DNA of 64,000 nt, taken from the NCBI GenBank assembly GCA_027186245.1, contig CP114482.1:1369001-1433000 (forward strand), in the 5' to 3' direction. The notes below the pieces were generated by a model. That model worked only from the letters and a program-made list of their open reading frames with translations. It did no database searches and was not told the origin of the DNA. Shown piece after piece: positions 1 to 14,639 of the stretch. This DNA comes from Coriaria nepalensis (taxonomy: Eukaryota > Streptophyta > Magnoliopsida > Cucurbitales > Coriariaceae). The stretch's first letter is position 1. Each line of letters opens with the position of its first letter. The translations under genes and the position numbers were made by a program.

Positions 1-325
1 ACGACTGTGATCTGAATGGTCTCCATCCGAACAACAAAGATTGCTCCTAAAGCACTTCACATTGTATTTTTTTCCCTTAAACTGTTCCATATCCTTTCTC
101 CGGCCGCCCCAAACATGCCGTTCTGCCGGAAGAGTTCCCGGTCTTTACCGAAGAAAGCAGTGGCTAATATTTTGTAATATATATATATTAGATAGGGATT
201 GCATGAGAATTAATTTGTTCATAATTTTATGTGCATGAATGAATATATATATATTAATGGTGTTTGAAAGAAGAGGGACTTACGTATATAGATCCCATCG
301 TACACTCAGGCGGTGCTGACCTCAC

Positions 326-419
326 CGTGGGTTGCAGTGAAGAGGAGGAAGAGAGGGAGGAGCGGCAGCAGCCATTGGAGGAGGAGGTGGTGTGGAGGTT
401 GTTTATTGGTCCTAAACAT
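326..419 (-). CDS. possible first exon of a secreted protein (partial gene at window edge)
   Basis: On the minus strand an ATG at 419 opens 31 codons dominated by a leucine/proline-rich hydrophobic run (LLLQWLLPLLPLFLLF) that looks like a signal peptide. It ends at a good splice donor (CACG then GTGAG). The next exon would lie in 1-160, where several frames are open and one contains a cysteine cluster (KCFRSNLCC), but I could not choose an acceptor that joins the frames convincingly. The gene would run off the left edge. Product not recognised; a small secreted peptide is one guess. The presence of a gene here is itself uncertain. Confidence 0.25.
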
Positions 420-1038
420 TGTTAGAATTTGATTTGGTTTGTAATATGTGCCGAGGTGTGGAATAACATCTAAATATTTAAGGAAAAAAAAAAAAGAAGG
501 CATTTTCTTGTTATTAAATAATTAATATATTACTGATTTTATTTAAATTTAATTTTTGTTTGGTCTCTTGTTATTAAAGTCAACGGTTGAATTGAATGGT
601 ATTTTCTTGTTTTTGGTCGAAGGGGAGTTGGATGGTTGGAATATAAGTAAAGAGTGCTATCATGAGGTGGTCGCCAAGGTCGATTTTTTTTAATTGAAAT
701 AGAGTAAATAATGAAATTTGGAATTTTAACTGCTATCTTCTTATTATATAAAAAATTAGCAATAAAAATTAAATTTGATTATTTATTTTTATTTATATTT
801 ATATTTATTTTTTAATATTACGAGAAAAAAAAAGAAAAAAAAATGTTTATAATTTTAATAAATATTAAATATATAACATAATTATTCTTTAATTCTTTAA
901 TTATGATAAAATTGACATAAAACTTATTACAATCTGATATTTCGCTTTCGCAAATCAACTCATCGCAAGAAATAGCGTTTTTGCGATTTTCTTCTTCTTC
1001 TTCTTTCAAGGCTTCAGATCTCTCTACTCGAATCCGCC

Positions 1039-1578
1039 ATGGCCCCGCCGTCTGATTTAACAGCTGAGTGAGTCGCACAAATTCATTCCCGTATTATGCT
1101 TGAAGCTTAGAAAATCTTCAATCGTCAAATATCTTTTCCTGTATTTATTCATTCGTTGATTCTGATTGTTTGTGAATTTTTTGGTTTTGTTTTAAAGAGA
1201 AGCTGCGGCGAGGAATCAGAATAAGAAAAAGAAAACGCCGTTTAAGTTTTTGCTTCCTCTCGTATACGCTCCTGTTCTTCCTCTCAGTAAGGATTTTTCT
1301 TTTTCGTTATTTTCTTTCTTAGCTATTAAATCTGTAAATTTTGTACTTGAAAATTTCGTGGTTTTCTTCTTTCAGTCAGACTCTCGCTGAGGAAGCAGCC
1401 GGTTTTGAGGGACCGCTTGTTTACGGCTGTGTTGGCTGGGGCTTTTGTTCATGGCTTTTACTTAGTGTATCCTTTTCTTTTTCCCCAAACAGTGCCTCTT
1501 AACATTTCTAATGCAATTTGATTCATATTAGATTCACACTATAGCTTTGCATATATTGCTTGTGTTTTGCTGCTTTGG

Positions 1579-1609
<31 letters not shown>

Positions 1610-2641
1610 CCTCTTTGTTCTTATGATGTTGAATTTTAGACGCTGTCATTGCAATGATCATATTTGTTTTGTGTTGAATCGATTTACAGTTTTTATGGAA
1701 GCATTTTTTTTAATGCATCTCCAGATTTTTTTCATTTCGGCTCATAAATTGTGCATTTCAATTGGATGGAGTCCAGTTCCTTCAGAATTTTGCCTTTTTA
1801 AAGTGAAAGTATGTGATTTCTTTCTTTCTTTTAAGATTTAAGGGATATAAATGTACAGATTAGAATCATAGAATGTAGTGTTTTCATCACGGGTTTTAGA
1901 AATTATGGATTTAAACCACTAAATTTAGGTTTAGAGGGAACCGAAATTTGAGGTTTAGGTTTTAATCACTCTTTTCTGGGTTTTCACGTACTACATAGGA
2001 TGATTCATGTTAAAATGATCATAAGGGATTTTTTTAAAATTTTTTTTTTTGGGGGTCAAAATTATAAGGAAACTGTCTCTGCCCCGTTCCTTAGGGAACT
2101 GCTGGTGAGGAGCTCGATCCTGCATGTGTATGTTCGTTTGCATATTTACATGTATCAATCAGAATTTTAGCATATCCTACTTTAAGTTGAAATTGATTAG
2201 AGAAAAGTTTTCCTTTCGTGGGGCTTGAATTTTGAGTTGGAACTCTTAAAAAGTAGTGTCTATCTTCTCTTTTATCTGATCATTATGGTGTAGTTAGAGA
2301 GTTTCATTTGATTATACTATCGACTTATACAAACAGTCTTAGCTCTCTGATTTTCCAGAACAGATTCATTCTGCTACTTAGTGCGTTCGATGATAAAGCC
2401 GTAAATATAGATCACTTTTTTTCCCCGTTTCTATTATGACATAAACATGTTTATGATTTTACGACTATGATATAGTATTTAGTCATTCTTAGCATTTGCT
2501 ATTACCGTGAGGTAGACATGATTTTTGAATGCTATGTTAAGAATGCTTCTCGTGATTTTTCTTCTTCGTTTTCTTTCTCGTGTTATTTTTCCTTAACAGA
2601 CATTTTACAGAACGGACCTATATGACATTGAGAGCAAGTGA
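1039..2641 (+). CDS. small four-exon membrane protein of unknown function (82 aa)
   Basis: Exons 1039-1067, 1198-1286, 1376-1464 and 2600-2641 join in frame through GT-AG introns, the last intron being about 1.1 kb with an (AT)n tract. The protein starts MAPPSDLTAEE, has a lysine-rich stretch (NQNKKKKTPFKF), a hydrophobic segment (FLLPLVYAPVLPL), a basic linker (RLSLRKQPVLRDR), a second hydrophobic segment (LFTAVLAGAFVHGFYL) and ends RTDLYDIESK. Two short hydrophobic stretches suggest a small membrane protein. I do not recognise the family. The start is the first ATG after a CT-rich leader. The frame closing over four exons is the main support; the exact last donor (TTA|GTGTAT) is the weakest point. 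Confidence 0.6.
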
Positions 2642-3624
2642 ACTCCATGGAGTTTGGAGTTGCAATATCTGATTCTCTATTGTTTTCGGCATTTTTACTG
2701 CCGTAATATTCTGGACTGTTGGAAATTAGCTTAACACCATTTCTGAGGTTATACTGCGGCATGTATTACAAGTAGAAAAATAGTATAAGACCTGGGTATT
2801 TGGATTTTGGTGTTCATTTTTGTTGTTGTGAGAAAGGTTATAAAAGCTTAATAAAAATGCTGTTTTCATATGAGCAAACTCTTACTGATATACTTATGTT
2901 CGGAGACATTTTTAGGTACTCCGCAAGTAAAAACTCCTAACGGCTGAGAACGGGAACTCATCACAAACTGGGCCTACATGTTACGTAATAGAGAATAAAA
3001 TTATATTATTAATCTAGACATCTTTTGTCAAGATGTGATTTTCCACGTCAATGTGACACATTATGGAATCCCAATCTAAGAAAACTACATTAAATTTGTA
3101 AAAATGTTGGAACACAGAATATTCTTCTTCAGATACTCTTCTAACTTAAGAAATTTGAGAAATTTGTATATAATTAACTTTATCCAATGATTTTATTTAT
3201 TAGAAATAATATATGAGTTCCTAAAATCGATTGCCTTTGAAAGTCAGCTAAATCCCAGCCGTTCAAGTAAAGATCGATTTACTTTTAAATATTCTTGATT
3301 TTTTCTTTAAAAAAAAGCATATTTAATTACATATATTCTTGTAATTGGATCATCTTTAGCCGTGACAGTTCAAAAAAAAAAGTAAAAGAAATAACTAATC
3401 AGACGCTCCAATACAATCTTTCACTCTCCAAAGAAGGATTAAATAAAACAGAAATCATCATAGAAGATAATGATTCTAATAATTTACATCAATAATTTTA
3501 CATCTCCAACGAATCATCTTTAACTACCTTCATAATATTTACATCATCACGATCAGAACACGATCACGATCAACACTTCTGATCCAATATTTACCAAAAG
3601 GGGAAAAAAAAAGAAAGTGGAAAT
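2642..3624. other. 3' flank and AT-rich spacer, no gene seen
   Basis: The stretch holds the 3' flank of the small membrane protein gene and AT-rich spacer up to the next gene. I see no coding region or structured repeat. Confidence 0.5.
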
Positions 3625-3981
3625 CTAATCGGATCGGTTTTTGAAATCAGAGGCCATACGGTTAGCGATGGCGGATTGGTACATGGCATCGTGGAACGAA
3701 GCCGATTCCATCGTCATCATCCGGAACCGCCTCGCTTTCTCCTCCGTGAAGCAACCAGGAGCGATTCTAGATCTCGACTGTTTAGAGTCGGAGATCGCTA
3801 AGTCCGATTTCCGATCACAACTGGAATCAAAGTAGTCCGGTTCAGAGGACCAGCCGAAGAGCGGAGTCCACCAATTCACGGAGGAAGAGGTGCTTCGACG
3901 GTTCGCGTCTTGTTTACGGCGATCGGAAGTAGCACATGCTTGGATTCTGACTGACTGGACACCGACGAGATGAGCTGCCAT
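3625..3981 (-). CDS. plant-specific 118-aa protein with WWTPLFGWSSEPDY motif (MASS-like?)
   Basis: A single-exon frame of 118 codons, far higher in GC than its surroundings. Visible features: N-terminus MAAHLVGVQSVRIQACATSD; a serine-rich stretch; the block SSVNWWTPLFGWSSEPDY near residues 34-51; IAPGCFTEEKARRFRMMT near 73-90; and a closing segment ASFHDAMYQSAIANRMASDF. From memory these blocks recur in a small plant-only family that includes Arabidopsis MAPK substrates of the stomatal lineage (MASS); the TP dipeptide in WWTP would be a possible MAPK site. That name is a recollection, not a tested match. Flanking sequence is non-coding, so it stands alone. The start is the ATG at 3981, followed by a long open frame. 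Confidence 0.7.
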   Translation of the reverse strand: MAAHLVGVQSVRIQACATSDRRKQDANRRSTSSSVNWWTPLFGWSSEPDYFDSSCDRKSDLAISDSKQSRSRIAPGCFTEEKARRFRMMTMESASFHDAMYQSAIANRMASDFKNRSD

Positions 3982-4451
3982 TTATGAAGCGAGAAAGTGT
4001 GATTCGAGAAAAGAGAACGAGGATTTTTGATATCTGAGAAAGAGAAATATTAAGAGCCGGTGTGCAGGTAGAAGATGGAGAAAGTATTTATAGCAGGAAA
4101 GGGATGACAAGTGTGGAAAACGGATAAGATCGGACACGTAGTGGTTTTATCTTGTCATGACGTGATTGTATTAAGCATATAAACCCTTTTAACCGGCTGT
4201 TCCGGTCAGTTCTATTTTGTTTGTATTCACCTTTTTCTTTTTTATTTTAATATCGACTTCTAGAATCAAACTTACCAAAATGCGAAACGTTGTCGTTTCT
4301 CTTAAATGGCTTATGATGAAGGTATAACATTTACTATGTATATGTTTTGTAAAATTTAATTCCAAATTCATCTGTAAAATAGAGAATTAAAATTTGATGA
4401 AATTCTATGAAGTAAGTTGTATTTTTTTTTTTTGGGTAATAAAAAAAGTTG

Positions 4452-4484
<33 letters not shown>

Positions 4485-5652
4485 AAAAATTTTATTTTAA
4501 AATAATTTATTAAAGAAAATCCGTATAACAGCTAAACCGGGTTACATAAAAACCGTTAAGAAGCAGTAGGTTAAAGAAGGTATGATTTGTTTTGTAGTAG
4601 GAACCGAGATAAAATAGATAAGAACACAATAATGGGGTACAAAATAACATTAAATAATATGCCACTTGCTACTTACAAGAAACATGATTGAATCTTAGAA
4701 AGCCATTCCTAAAATAACCTTCTCTCCAATTGTGACACTCTTAAATATAGCTTCACTTAAAATGTCCATATGCATTCCTTCGTTTTTTCCTTTTTCTTTT
4801 TTATTTTATTTTATTTTATTTTATTTTATACATATATATAATTTATTTGAGTTATAAATTAGAAAGTAGTATTTATCTCTGAATTTTTTTAAATAAAAAA
4901 AAATATAAATATTCGCGAAAAAGCTTACGGCTTTAAGATGCTTCCAATAATAAGTTGAAATAAACAATCACTAACAAGAACTTTAATATATTTTCTATAA
5001 AAATTAATAATACAAGGTGATGGAGGTATAACAAATCATTCATACTACTACCCGTTAAGAAAATATTTTAGATAATTATTAATTTATTATATTTTATTTA
5101 AAATTTATCTAATTTTAATTCCGTTAATATTTTTTTTAACAAGAGGTACTAAAAAGAGAAACCCATTTCTCAAGCCGACAAGCCTATAAACCGATCCAAC
5201 ATGCGTGCATGAGGCAAGCCTTTTACCGGCCGCATCTTTAGGCCATGATGCCCTTCCCGTCCCATTTTGATAGCTCTTAACCGGCGATACTAACCATGAG
5301 AAAAAAGTTAATAGATCGAAGAACAACCTGTGGTAATAATAGTAATAGTAACGGTTGATAACGTGTTTAATTGCAGTTACAAAAAGAACACAAGCAATTG
5401 AAATCCAAACTAGGAAGTTACAACAATAACTGCCAACGCATGATTATGAAAGCTGCTCCTAAAAATACGAATTGGGCATCCTAAAATTGAAAAAAAAAAT
5501 TCATTTCTCATCATCAAGTAGCGTTTTGCAAACTGAAGTTTCAGAACACGGTTCTATAGCATCTGAGAAGAAGATTGGGTTTTACAATAACAAAGGAAGG
5601 AACATCATTGTTCGACTCGGAAAAAAAAAAAGAGGGGGGGGGGGGGGTGTGT
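3982..5652. other. AT-rich spacer with simple repeats
   Basis: No convincing gene. It contains an (AT)n tract at about 4453-4482, a TTTTA pentamer array around 4797-4828, and a GC-richer island at about 5150-5320 with a short open minus-strand frame of no recognisable family. A 14-nt G run (5634-5647) lies just downstream of the RPT6 stop codon. Confidence 0.5.
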
Positions 5653-8279
<2,627 letters not shown>

Positions 8280-8933
8280 TTTAGGGGGTTTTCTTTTCTG
8301 TATCGACCTTTTCTTTTTGGTCTGTTCTTTTCTGTATCTAGTTTATGAAATAAAACAAAAGGACTAATTTTAGTTATTTAAATGTTTATGGGAGGAAAGT
8401 ATAATTTACTTAAAAAGTACTACAATTCACGTGGGCAAAAGAAAGAAAAGATGGAAAATCACAGCAAATAAAACGATGGAGCTCTGTTCTAGACTCTTCT
8501 TTGCACCCGGCCCGTAGAATTGAAGCTCCATTTTTCTTCCAATTTTTTGTTTGTTTGGACTTTCTCACACCCATTTTTTTAGCGGGCTAGAGGTGTGATT
8601 TTTCTACGAACATGATTGAAAGAAAAAAAAAACAATAGTCGGTGATCAAATCTGTGTTATAGACCGCCATTCCCAGCTTTAACCTCTGTATAATCACGGT
8701 TTTTAGCAATAGATCTGATCTCAATCGCTGCCGTATTATGTTCGGCTATTTGTATTCACTGTAATTGCAATTTTTGGTTTTTATTTTATTTTATTATTTT
8801 TTATCAGATTAGGGTTTTTCCTTTCAATTTGTTCAGGATAAGTACAGTGAATATACAGATTATAAAATTGATTTCATTTTTGCTTAGATTTTAGTCTTGT
8901 GGAGTGGTTTAATTTTGGGAAGGAGGGGGAGTG
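8280..8933. promoter_or_regulatory. shared promoter region of the divergent RPT6 and WD40 genes
   Basis: About 650 bp separate the two start codons, so both promoters and leaders must lie here. The stretch is AT-rich with no obvious TATA box. Housekeeping genes are often TATA-less, but no specific element can be assigned by eye. Confidence 0.45.
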
Positions 8934-11161
8934 ATGGATAAGAAGAAGGTGGCTATTCCGCTTGTCTGCCATGGCCATTCTCGGCCTGTAGTGGATCTGT
9001 TCTATAGCCCTATTACGCCTGATGGTTTCTTTCTCATCAGCGCCAGCAAAGGTACCGTTGCATTTTAGGGTTTAATTTGCCACTATGTTTCATTAAATGG
9101 AACTTGAGGCCGTGGCAGGCTTTGCCTGAGATTTGTGAATGTAGAAACGTGGTATTGTTGATGTTAATTAAAAGGGAAAACTTTCGAATTATTATGTTGT
9201 TTCGAGATGATTCTAGGTGAAATGAGATGAACAATGCAATTTATTAGGATAGCTCATTGAATCATAAAGGTAAATGGAGCTGAATATGTTTATTATTATA
9301 CAGGCTTTGTGATCTTGTACGAGTTGATTCGTTTCATGCAATACAATTATGATAAATTTAGGTTTCATTAATCAAAACATTTGCGTAAGAAAGAAAAACC
9401 CCGATATGGATATTGAATAAGATGTACTTTAGCTATTGGTGAGAAGAGAGGTTTCAAGTAGAGAAAGAGGTTGTTGACTCTCCTTCTACTAAGATGAGTG
9501 TTTATTATGTTTCTGACTTTAGATTCTAGTCCGATGCTCCGAAACGGAGAGACTGGTGACTGGATTGGAACATTTGAAGGCCATAAAGGAGCTGTTTGGA
9601 GTTGTTGCTTGGATACTAATGCTTTACGTGCTGCTACTGGTTCTGCTGATTTTACTGCGTAAGTTGCTTTCCTTTATTTTTTCTCCCTGCTGAAATGAGT
9701 TTGATATAAATGTCAATTTATATTTGCATTGTGTGAAAGAATATGTGTTCGATATCTCTGTAGAAGCTTGAGAAGTTATGTAAATAAATTTCGTATCAAT
9801 TTGGAGTTTAAGCTCATTAAATTGGATCTGCCATAATCTGTTTCAAAGTAACGTGCAGGAAAGTATGGGATGCATTGTCAGGGGATGTGCTCCATTCATT
9901 TGATCACAAACACATTGTCCGTGCCTGTGCCTTTTCACAGGTACTACACAATTTGCACTTTATGTCTTTATTATTACAAATATACCACCATTTTCACCTC
10001 TGCTGTGGAATTTCACTTTGAAAAAATATTTGTATGTATACATGTTATAGATTCACATCTGCAGATCCATAGGGACGAAGATAATGGATACCTTTCACCT
10101 TTTCTCACCATGCTTTTCTTCAAATAAGATCATTACCTTCTAAAGTCTTTACAGGACACACACCATTTACTGACTGGTGGCGTAGAAAAGATTCTCCGCA
10201 TATATGATTTGAACCGTCCAGATGCACCTCCAACTGAAGTGGACAAAGCACCTGGTTCGATCAGAACCATTGCATGGTTTCATAGTGATCAGACAATGCT
10301 AAGCTCTTGCAGTGACATGGGAGGTGTCAGGTATGTCGTGTATGTACTTAGAAGCTACTATTAATTTAGTGTGGACTTTCTGAAGAGAGTATAGCGGGTC
10401 ATTAGTGGCTTTACAGACTATGGGACGTAAGAAGTGGCAAAGTAGTCCAAATTCTATAGACAAAATTGTCAGTGACCAGCGCGGAAGTGAGTCGAGATGG
10501 TCGGTATATCACAACCACCGATGGGTGTACTGTTAAATTCTGGGATGCAAATTAGTAAGTTTATCACTGGGGCTATTAACTACTACATCTTTATGTCATT
10601 GTCTTTGCATGACGTGGCTTATAGTAATTTTTATTTTATCTCGAATATTTTCATATTTTTCCAGCTTTGGGTTAGTAAAAAGCTATGACATGCCCTGTGC
10701 TGTAGAATCAGCTTCATTAGAACCAAAATATGGGAATAAGTTCATTGCAGGTGGGGAAGATATGTGGATCAGAGTCTTTGATTTTCATACTGGAAATGAA
10801 ATCGGTATGTTTTTTAGCATGGCTCAAAATGTCTATCCTAATGCAAAGCCCATCACTAATCAGAATGAGTTTTACTTGAAATTTCAGTTTGAAACTCATT
10901 CAAATGGCTGCTATATATCTTGATGCAGCATGTAATAAAGGTCATCATGGACCAGTGCACTGCATCCGCTTCTCCCCAGGTGGCGAATCGTACGCCTCAG
11001 GATCAGAGGACGGAACTATCAGGATATGGCAAACTGGTCCGTTGACAGCCGATGAATCTAATACACCTGTGGAAAATGGATCTATCGATAATGAAAAGGT
11101 GACTCCTCCAAACGAGGTTTCAAGTAGGATTGAAGGATTGAAGATCGAAGATGATAGATGA
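8934..11161 (+). CDS. STRAP-like WD40-repeat protein, with an in-frame stop in exon 5
   Basis: Seven exons: 8934-9051, 9523-9658, 9859-9940, 10155-10330, 10417-10554, 10665-10804, 10929-11161. The joined frame is 340 codons, start [22 protein letters not shown]40 units are clear ([58 protein letters not shown]), and the order matches plant homologues of serine/threonine kinase receptor-associated protein (STRAP/UNR-interacting protein), which scaffolds RNA-protein or signalling complexes. A TAG at 10457-10459 sits in frame within the fourth WD unit (codon 185), where family members have glutamate, so GAG to TAG would explain it. Translation would stop at 184 aa and remove nearly half the propeller. 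All splice phases stay consistent around it. Confidence 0.85.
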
Positions 11162-11756
11162 GCCGTAGAGAATTAAGAGGGATTATGAGTAGTAACATTT
11201 GGTAGTATATTACATGGCTTTTTGCATGTTGGATTTTAAGTTTCAAGCTTCATAGTTGTTACGTTATTATACAACTGTAGGCTATAGACCATTTAATATT
11301 TCGTTGCTTTTCTAGTAATAAAGTAGTCTTTTTTTCCCTTTAATATTGGGAGGGAAATTCCTCGGCGCGATTTGTTTTCGGGTATAAATTTCGGAGGATC
11401 GGATCAGTAGGACCCAATACCAACCTCGAGAACGTGACGTGGAGAATAGAAATCGAATTGTGTTCGGTTGAGCTCTATTTTATAATTAAAAAAAAATAAG
11501 AATAAGAATGTGATGGATTAAAATGTAATATTTTAATATTTAAAAAGTTTTGAAAATTATTTTAATATTATAATAAAATTTTAAAAATATTTTATATAAA
11601 TAAATAATTAGAATAATAATTATTAAAATATACATTTTAATAGGAATAAAAAATTATATTTGTTGCTCTAATATAAATTTTGTTCACTTCTATTTTATTA
11701 TTTTTAAAATTAAACAATAAAATAGAATGAAAAACCAAAAAAATCCAACCGAATAT
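11162..11756. other. 3' flank of the WD40 gene and AT-rich spacer
   Basis: Includes the 3' untranslated region and then AT-rich sequence up to the target duplication of the hAT element (CCGAATAT at 11749-11756). No gene seen. Confidence 0.5.
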
Positions 11757-12350
11757 TAGATGTGGCAAAATGGGCCGACACGATACTGATTGGCCCGTGC
11801 TGTGCCTAAAAATAAGGGGCACAATACGAGATAGAGTAATGGGCCAGAAACGTGTCGTGTCGGCCCGTGGGATTGTGCCACCGACCCGTGAATCTGTTTT
11901 GGCATGTGGGCTTATTTCAATTTGTGGGTTCGAAGACTTCTTTTTTAAAAAAATTAATTTTAAATAAAAGAAAAATTTTAAAGTGATTAATAAAATACTA
12001 ATAATGTAATATATATTTTATATATTATTAATCATTCATAATAGTTATTATTTAATAAATTATAAATTAACATTATTAATAATTAAAATTATAAATATTG
12101 TAATAAATATTATTTGATCAAATAAGATCTTATATTAATCGAAAAGTTTTTAACATACAAAATGATTTTTAGAGAAAAACCCTTAAGATTAGGAGGCGTT
12201 TTTGAACCCGTGCCTCAGACGGGCCCAAAAGGGCTATGCCGGCCCACATGCCCTCATAGTTGGGCACAACACGGCCCAGTACCCGTACCGTACTTTTATC
12301 GTACTATGTCGTGCGTGCCTATGCCGGCCCAACCCATTTTACCACCTTTA
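11757..12350. mobile_element. non-autonomous hAT-type element, copy 1 (594 bp)
   Basis: Terminal inverted repeats: the left end reads TAGATGTGGCAAAATGGG and the right end, reverse-complemented, reads TAAAGGTGGTAAAATGGG. The element is bracketed by a perfect 8-bp duplication CCGAATAT (11749-11756 and 12351-12358). An 8-bp duplication with TA(G/A)-type ends is diagnostic of hAT transposons. Subterminal regions are rich in GGCCCG/CGGGCC-like words; the middle is AT-rich with no transposase. A diverged copy lies at 28139-28848. Confidence 0.8.
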
Positions 12351-12463
12351 CCGAATATCAATACGTGGTCCAATTTGTTTTATCGTTATCTGTCAACTAG
12401 AAAATTAGTGAACAATTCTTAGACAACGATCCAATTCACTTTCCGATGACAACGATCCAATTG

Positions 12464-13410
12464 TGTTGGAGTTATATAGAGTAAACAGAAATCAATAAGT
12501 AAATAGTATATAAAAATAAAATATAGTAAGTAAATAGTAATATTGGAAATAGAAATATAATTTATAAATAGTAAAATAATAAAAGAAATAGAATTTATAA
12601 ATAGTAAATATAATTTGAATATATAATTGAGAATAGTCTATGTAAATTGTTTAAATATTAGAATATGTAATAACAAACAGAACATTAAATGGATCATAAA
12701 TTGAATAAATAATTGAGCACAATATTTAAATTAGAGAGATAAAAAAATTTAGAATTAAACTGAAATCTGTTATGCAATAGTTTTTAAAAAATATATTCGC
12801 ATCTTCATGTCGGTACAGAAGGTGTATCAACGTCTGTATCCTATAATATAATGGAGACGAATAATAGCGGCGCACTACCGATATTATTCTAGAGAACTTA
12901 AAATTGGTTGAGAGAAATTTGTTTTTTTGATATGTTTCCAAATAAAAGAATGTTGTCAATTTATAGGCTCATGAGGAGATATGAGATTAATAAAACTTTA
13001 ATTTAGGCTTAATATAGATTTAAATATGATGAAATCAAAAATTAAATTATACTCTTTCGTCTTTATACATTTTTGCAGAAAAAAAATTTTAGAAAAATAA
13101 AATAAAAAAGCATTATATCTTATATTTTATTATTCATTAATAAATGTACAATTTTATATAAATACTCTCTTGTTTGCTCTCTTTTCTAATGTGAAATAAA
13201 TTTTCTCTTCTATTTTTTTACTTTAAACTATTCTAATAATAACACTTTAAAATTAAATTTCTCATTCACTTATTAATTATTTTGAACATATCATATACTA
13301 ATTTAATTTTTTTCTTTAAAAAATTCAAATCAATTTTAATATTTTATTTATATAAAATTAATTCACTTAAAATTAAATATAAATATAATATATTAAAATA
13401 CTAATTTTCC
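12464..13410 (+). mobile_element. solo LTR-like repeat, copy 1
   Basis: Starts TGTTGGAGTTATATAG and aligns by eye over about 950 bp with 21706-22680. Shared blocks include the AATAGTAAATAG-rich 5' part, GTGCAGAAaGTG, ACGACGTCTGT, a TATAAATACTCTC promoter-like motif and AATGTGRRATAAA. TG at the start here and CA at the end of copy 2 (TTTTCCAACA) fit an LTR. No internal retrotransposon genes are present, so this looks like a solo LTR; its right end is degraded. The superfamily is not determinable, with a Copia-like promoter as a weak hint. Confidence 0.55.
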
Positions 13411-13947
13411 GATCAACCTCGGCGACATCTTGATTGAAAAGAGACGTGTTTTGAACCAAAAAAACACACTTTATTCTAAACCGACCCTTAACAATTATAA
13501 ACGTGTCTTATATAATATATATATATATATATAGTTGTAATTGTTTGATTTAAGATAAAACATGTATCTGGATAACCTTTATAAAAAAAGATTGTAATAT
13601 ATTCTTTCCAATTCCTATCTTGAAATCCTATCCAATTCTCCACCACCAATTCATGATGCTTTTTATTTCCCACGAGGAAGTCTTCATCTTAGTCAAGTTG
13701 GATGACGTGTAGGTCAACTTCCTACGTGGCATAACCTCTCATTAGAGAAGCCACTTACAAGCATAAGGTCACACACATACCTGACGCAGAAAAATCCACC
13801 TTCCCACGTGTTTTTCGTTCGCAACACGCGCCAAAAATACTCTCCTCTCCCTACATAAACCCTAAACCTCTCCTCAACTTCTTCATCCAAACAAACCAAT
13901 TTCTCATTTCTTCTTCTTCCTTTACCTCATTTGAACCTCAACTCAAT
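13411..13947 (+). promoter_or_regulatory. upstream region of the small acidic protein gene, with stress-type motifs
   Basis: Contains TACGTGGC (13723-13730, ABRE-type), a TTGACC W-box on the minus strand within AGGTCAAC (around 13711-13718), a G-box CACGTG (13805-13810), a TATA-like CATAAA near 13854 and a CT-rich leader. The motifs are read directly; their activity is inferred and would suggest ABA or stress responsiveness. Confidence 0.4.
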
Positions 13948-14115
13948 ATGGCTTTTATTTCAAAGGCTGCCATTAATGCAGATTACATTGATCACAATCG
14001 ATATTTGTCGTATTACGGCCCAGAAAATCTGATAGAAGATAATGGAGATGATAACGATGACGATGATGACGACAACGATGACAACAATGGTCCGGACTAT
14101 GCTCCGGCTGCTTAA
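13948..14115 (+). CDS. small acidic Asp/Asn-rich protein (55 aa), unknown
   Basis: ATG at 13948 begins MAFISKAAINADYIDHNRYL, continues SYYGPENLIEDNG, then a run of aspartate and asparagine (about residues 33-47) and ends GPDYAPAA. The frame lies about 90 bp downstream of a TATA-like box and follows a CT-rich leader typical of plant mRNAs, and G-box, ABRE and W-box motifs lie upstream. There is no signal peptide or membrane segment. I do not recognise the family. The tail could bind cations or basic partners, but that is inference from composition only. Support: promoter-like layout, favourable codon use, and lack of competing frames. Confidence 0.5.
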   Translation: MAFISKAAINADYIDHNRYLSYYGPENLIEDNGDDNDDDDDDNDDNNGPDYAPAA

Positions 14116-14639
14116 CTTAATATATAGAGATCATCGTATGATATCTGGGTTTTGCAGAAATTAACTAATTATGTGATTAAGGCGCAATTATTAGACCTCT
14201 CTAGCTAGTTAGCTCCAGTTGGAGATCTTTTTTGAGGTCGTAGCATGGGTTTTGTTGTTAGTTAAGGAATAAATAATGTCCACGTGTACTTTTGATTAGT
14301 AGTAAGATCTTTTTGTGATGATGTCATGTTCATAAATCAATATCAACGATATTTATCCATGCAACTTATAAATGTGAATCTTATGTATACACGTAGAATT
14401 CTTTTGGTAGAGTCGATCTATAGTACTATCACATTCTGTATGCGTTGGTCATTAACTGGTTTACCGTAAACCGAGTCTCTATGCATGTAAGTTATAATAC
14501 TGTTTGCCTGATGCCTTTCCTGAAGATTGGGCTGAGGTTACAGCAGCCCCTCAAATGTGCTAAGGGACCAGGTACTCATGACTATCTTCATTCACATACA
14601 TAAAGATTCTGTCAAAAAGAAGGAAAAAAGAATCCTTTC
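14116..14639. other. 3' flanks of two converging genes
   Basis: Likely holds the 3' untranslated regions of the small acidic protein gene (+) and the PPR gene (-). No other feature seen. Confidence 0.4.

Noticed and set aside
5105..5326. GC-richer minus-strand frame between spacer sequences
   Set aside because: No start context, no recognised family, no splice partners; composition alone is not enough.
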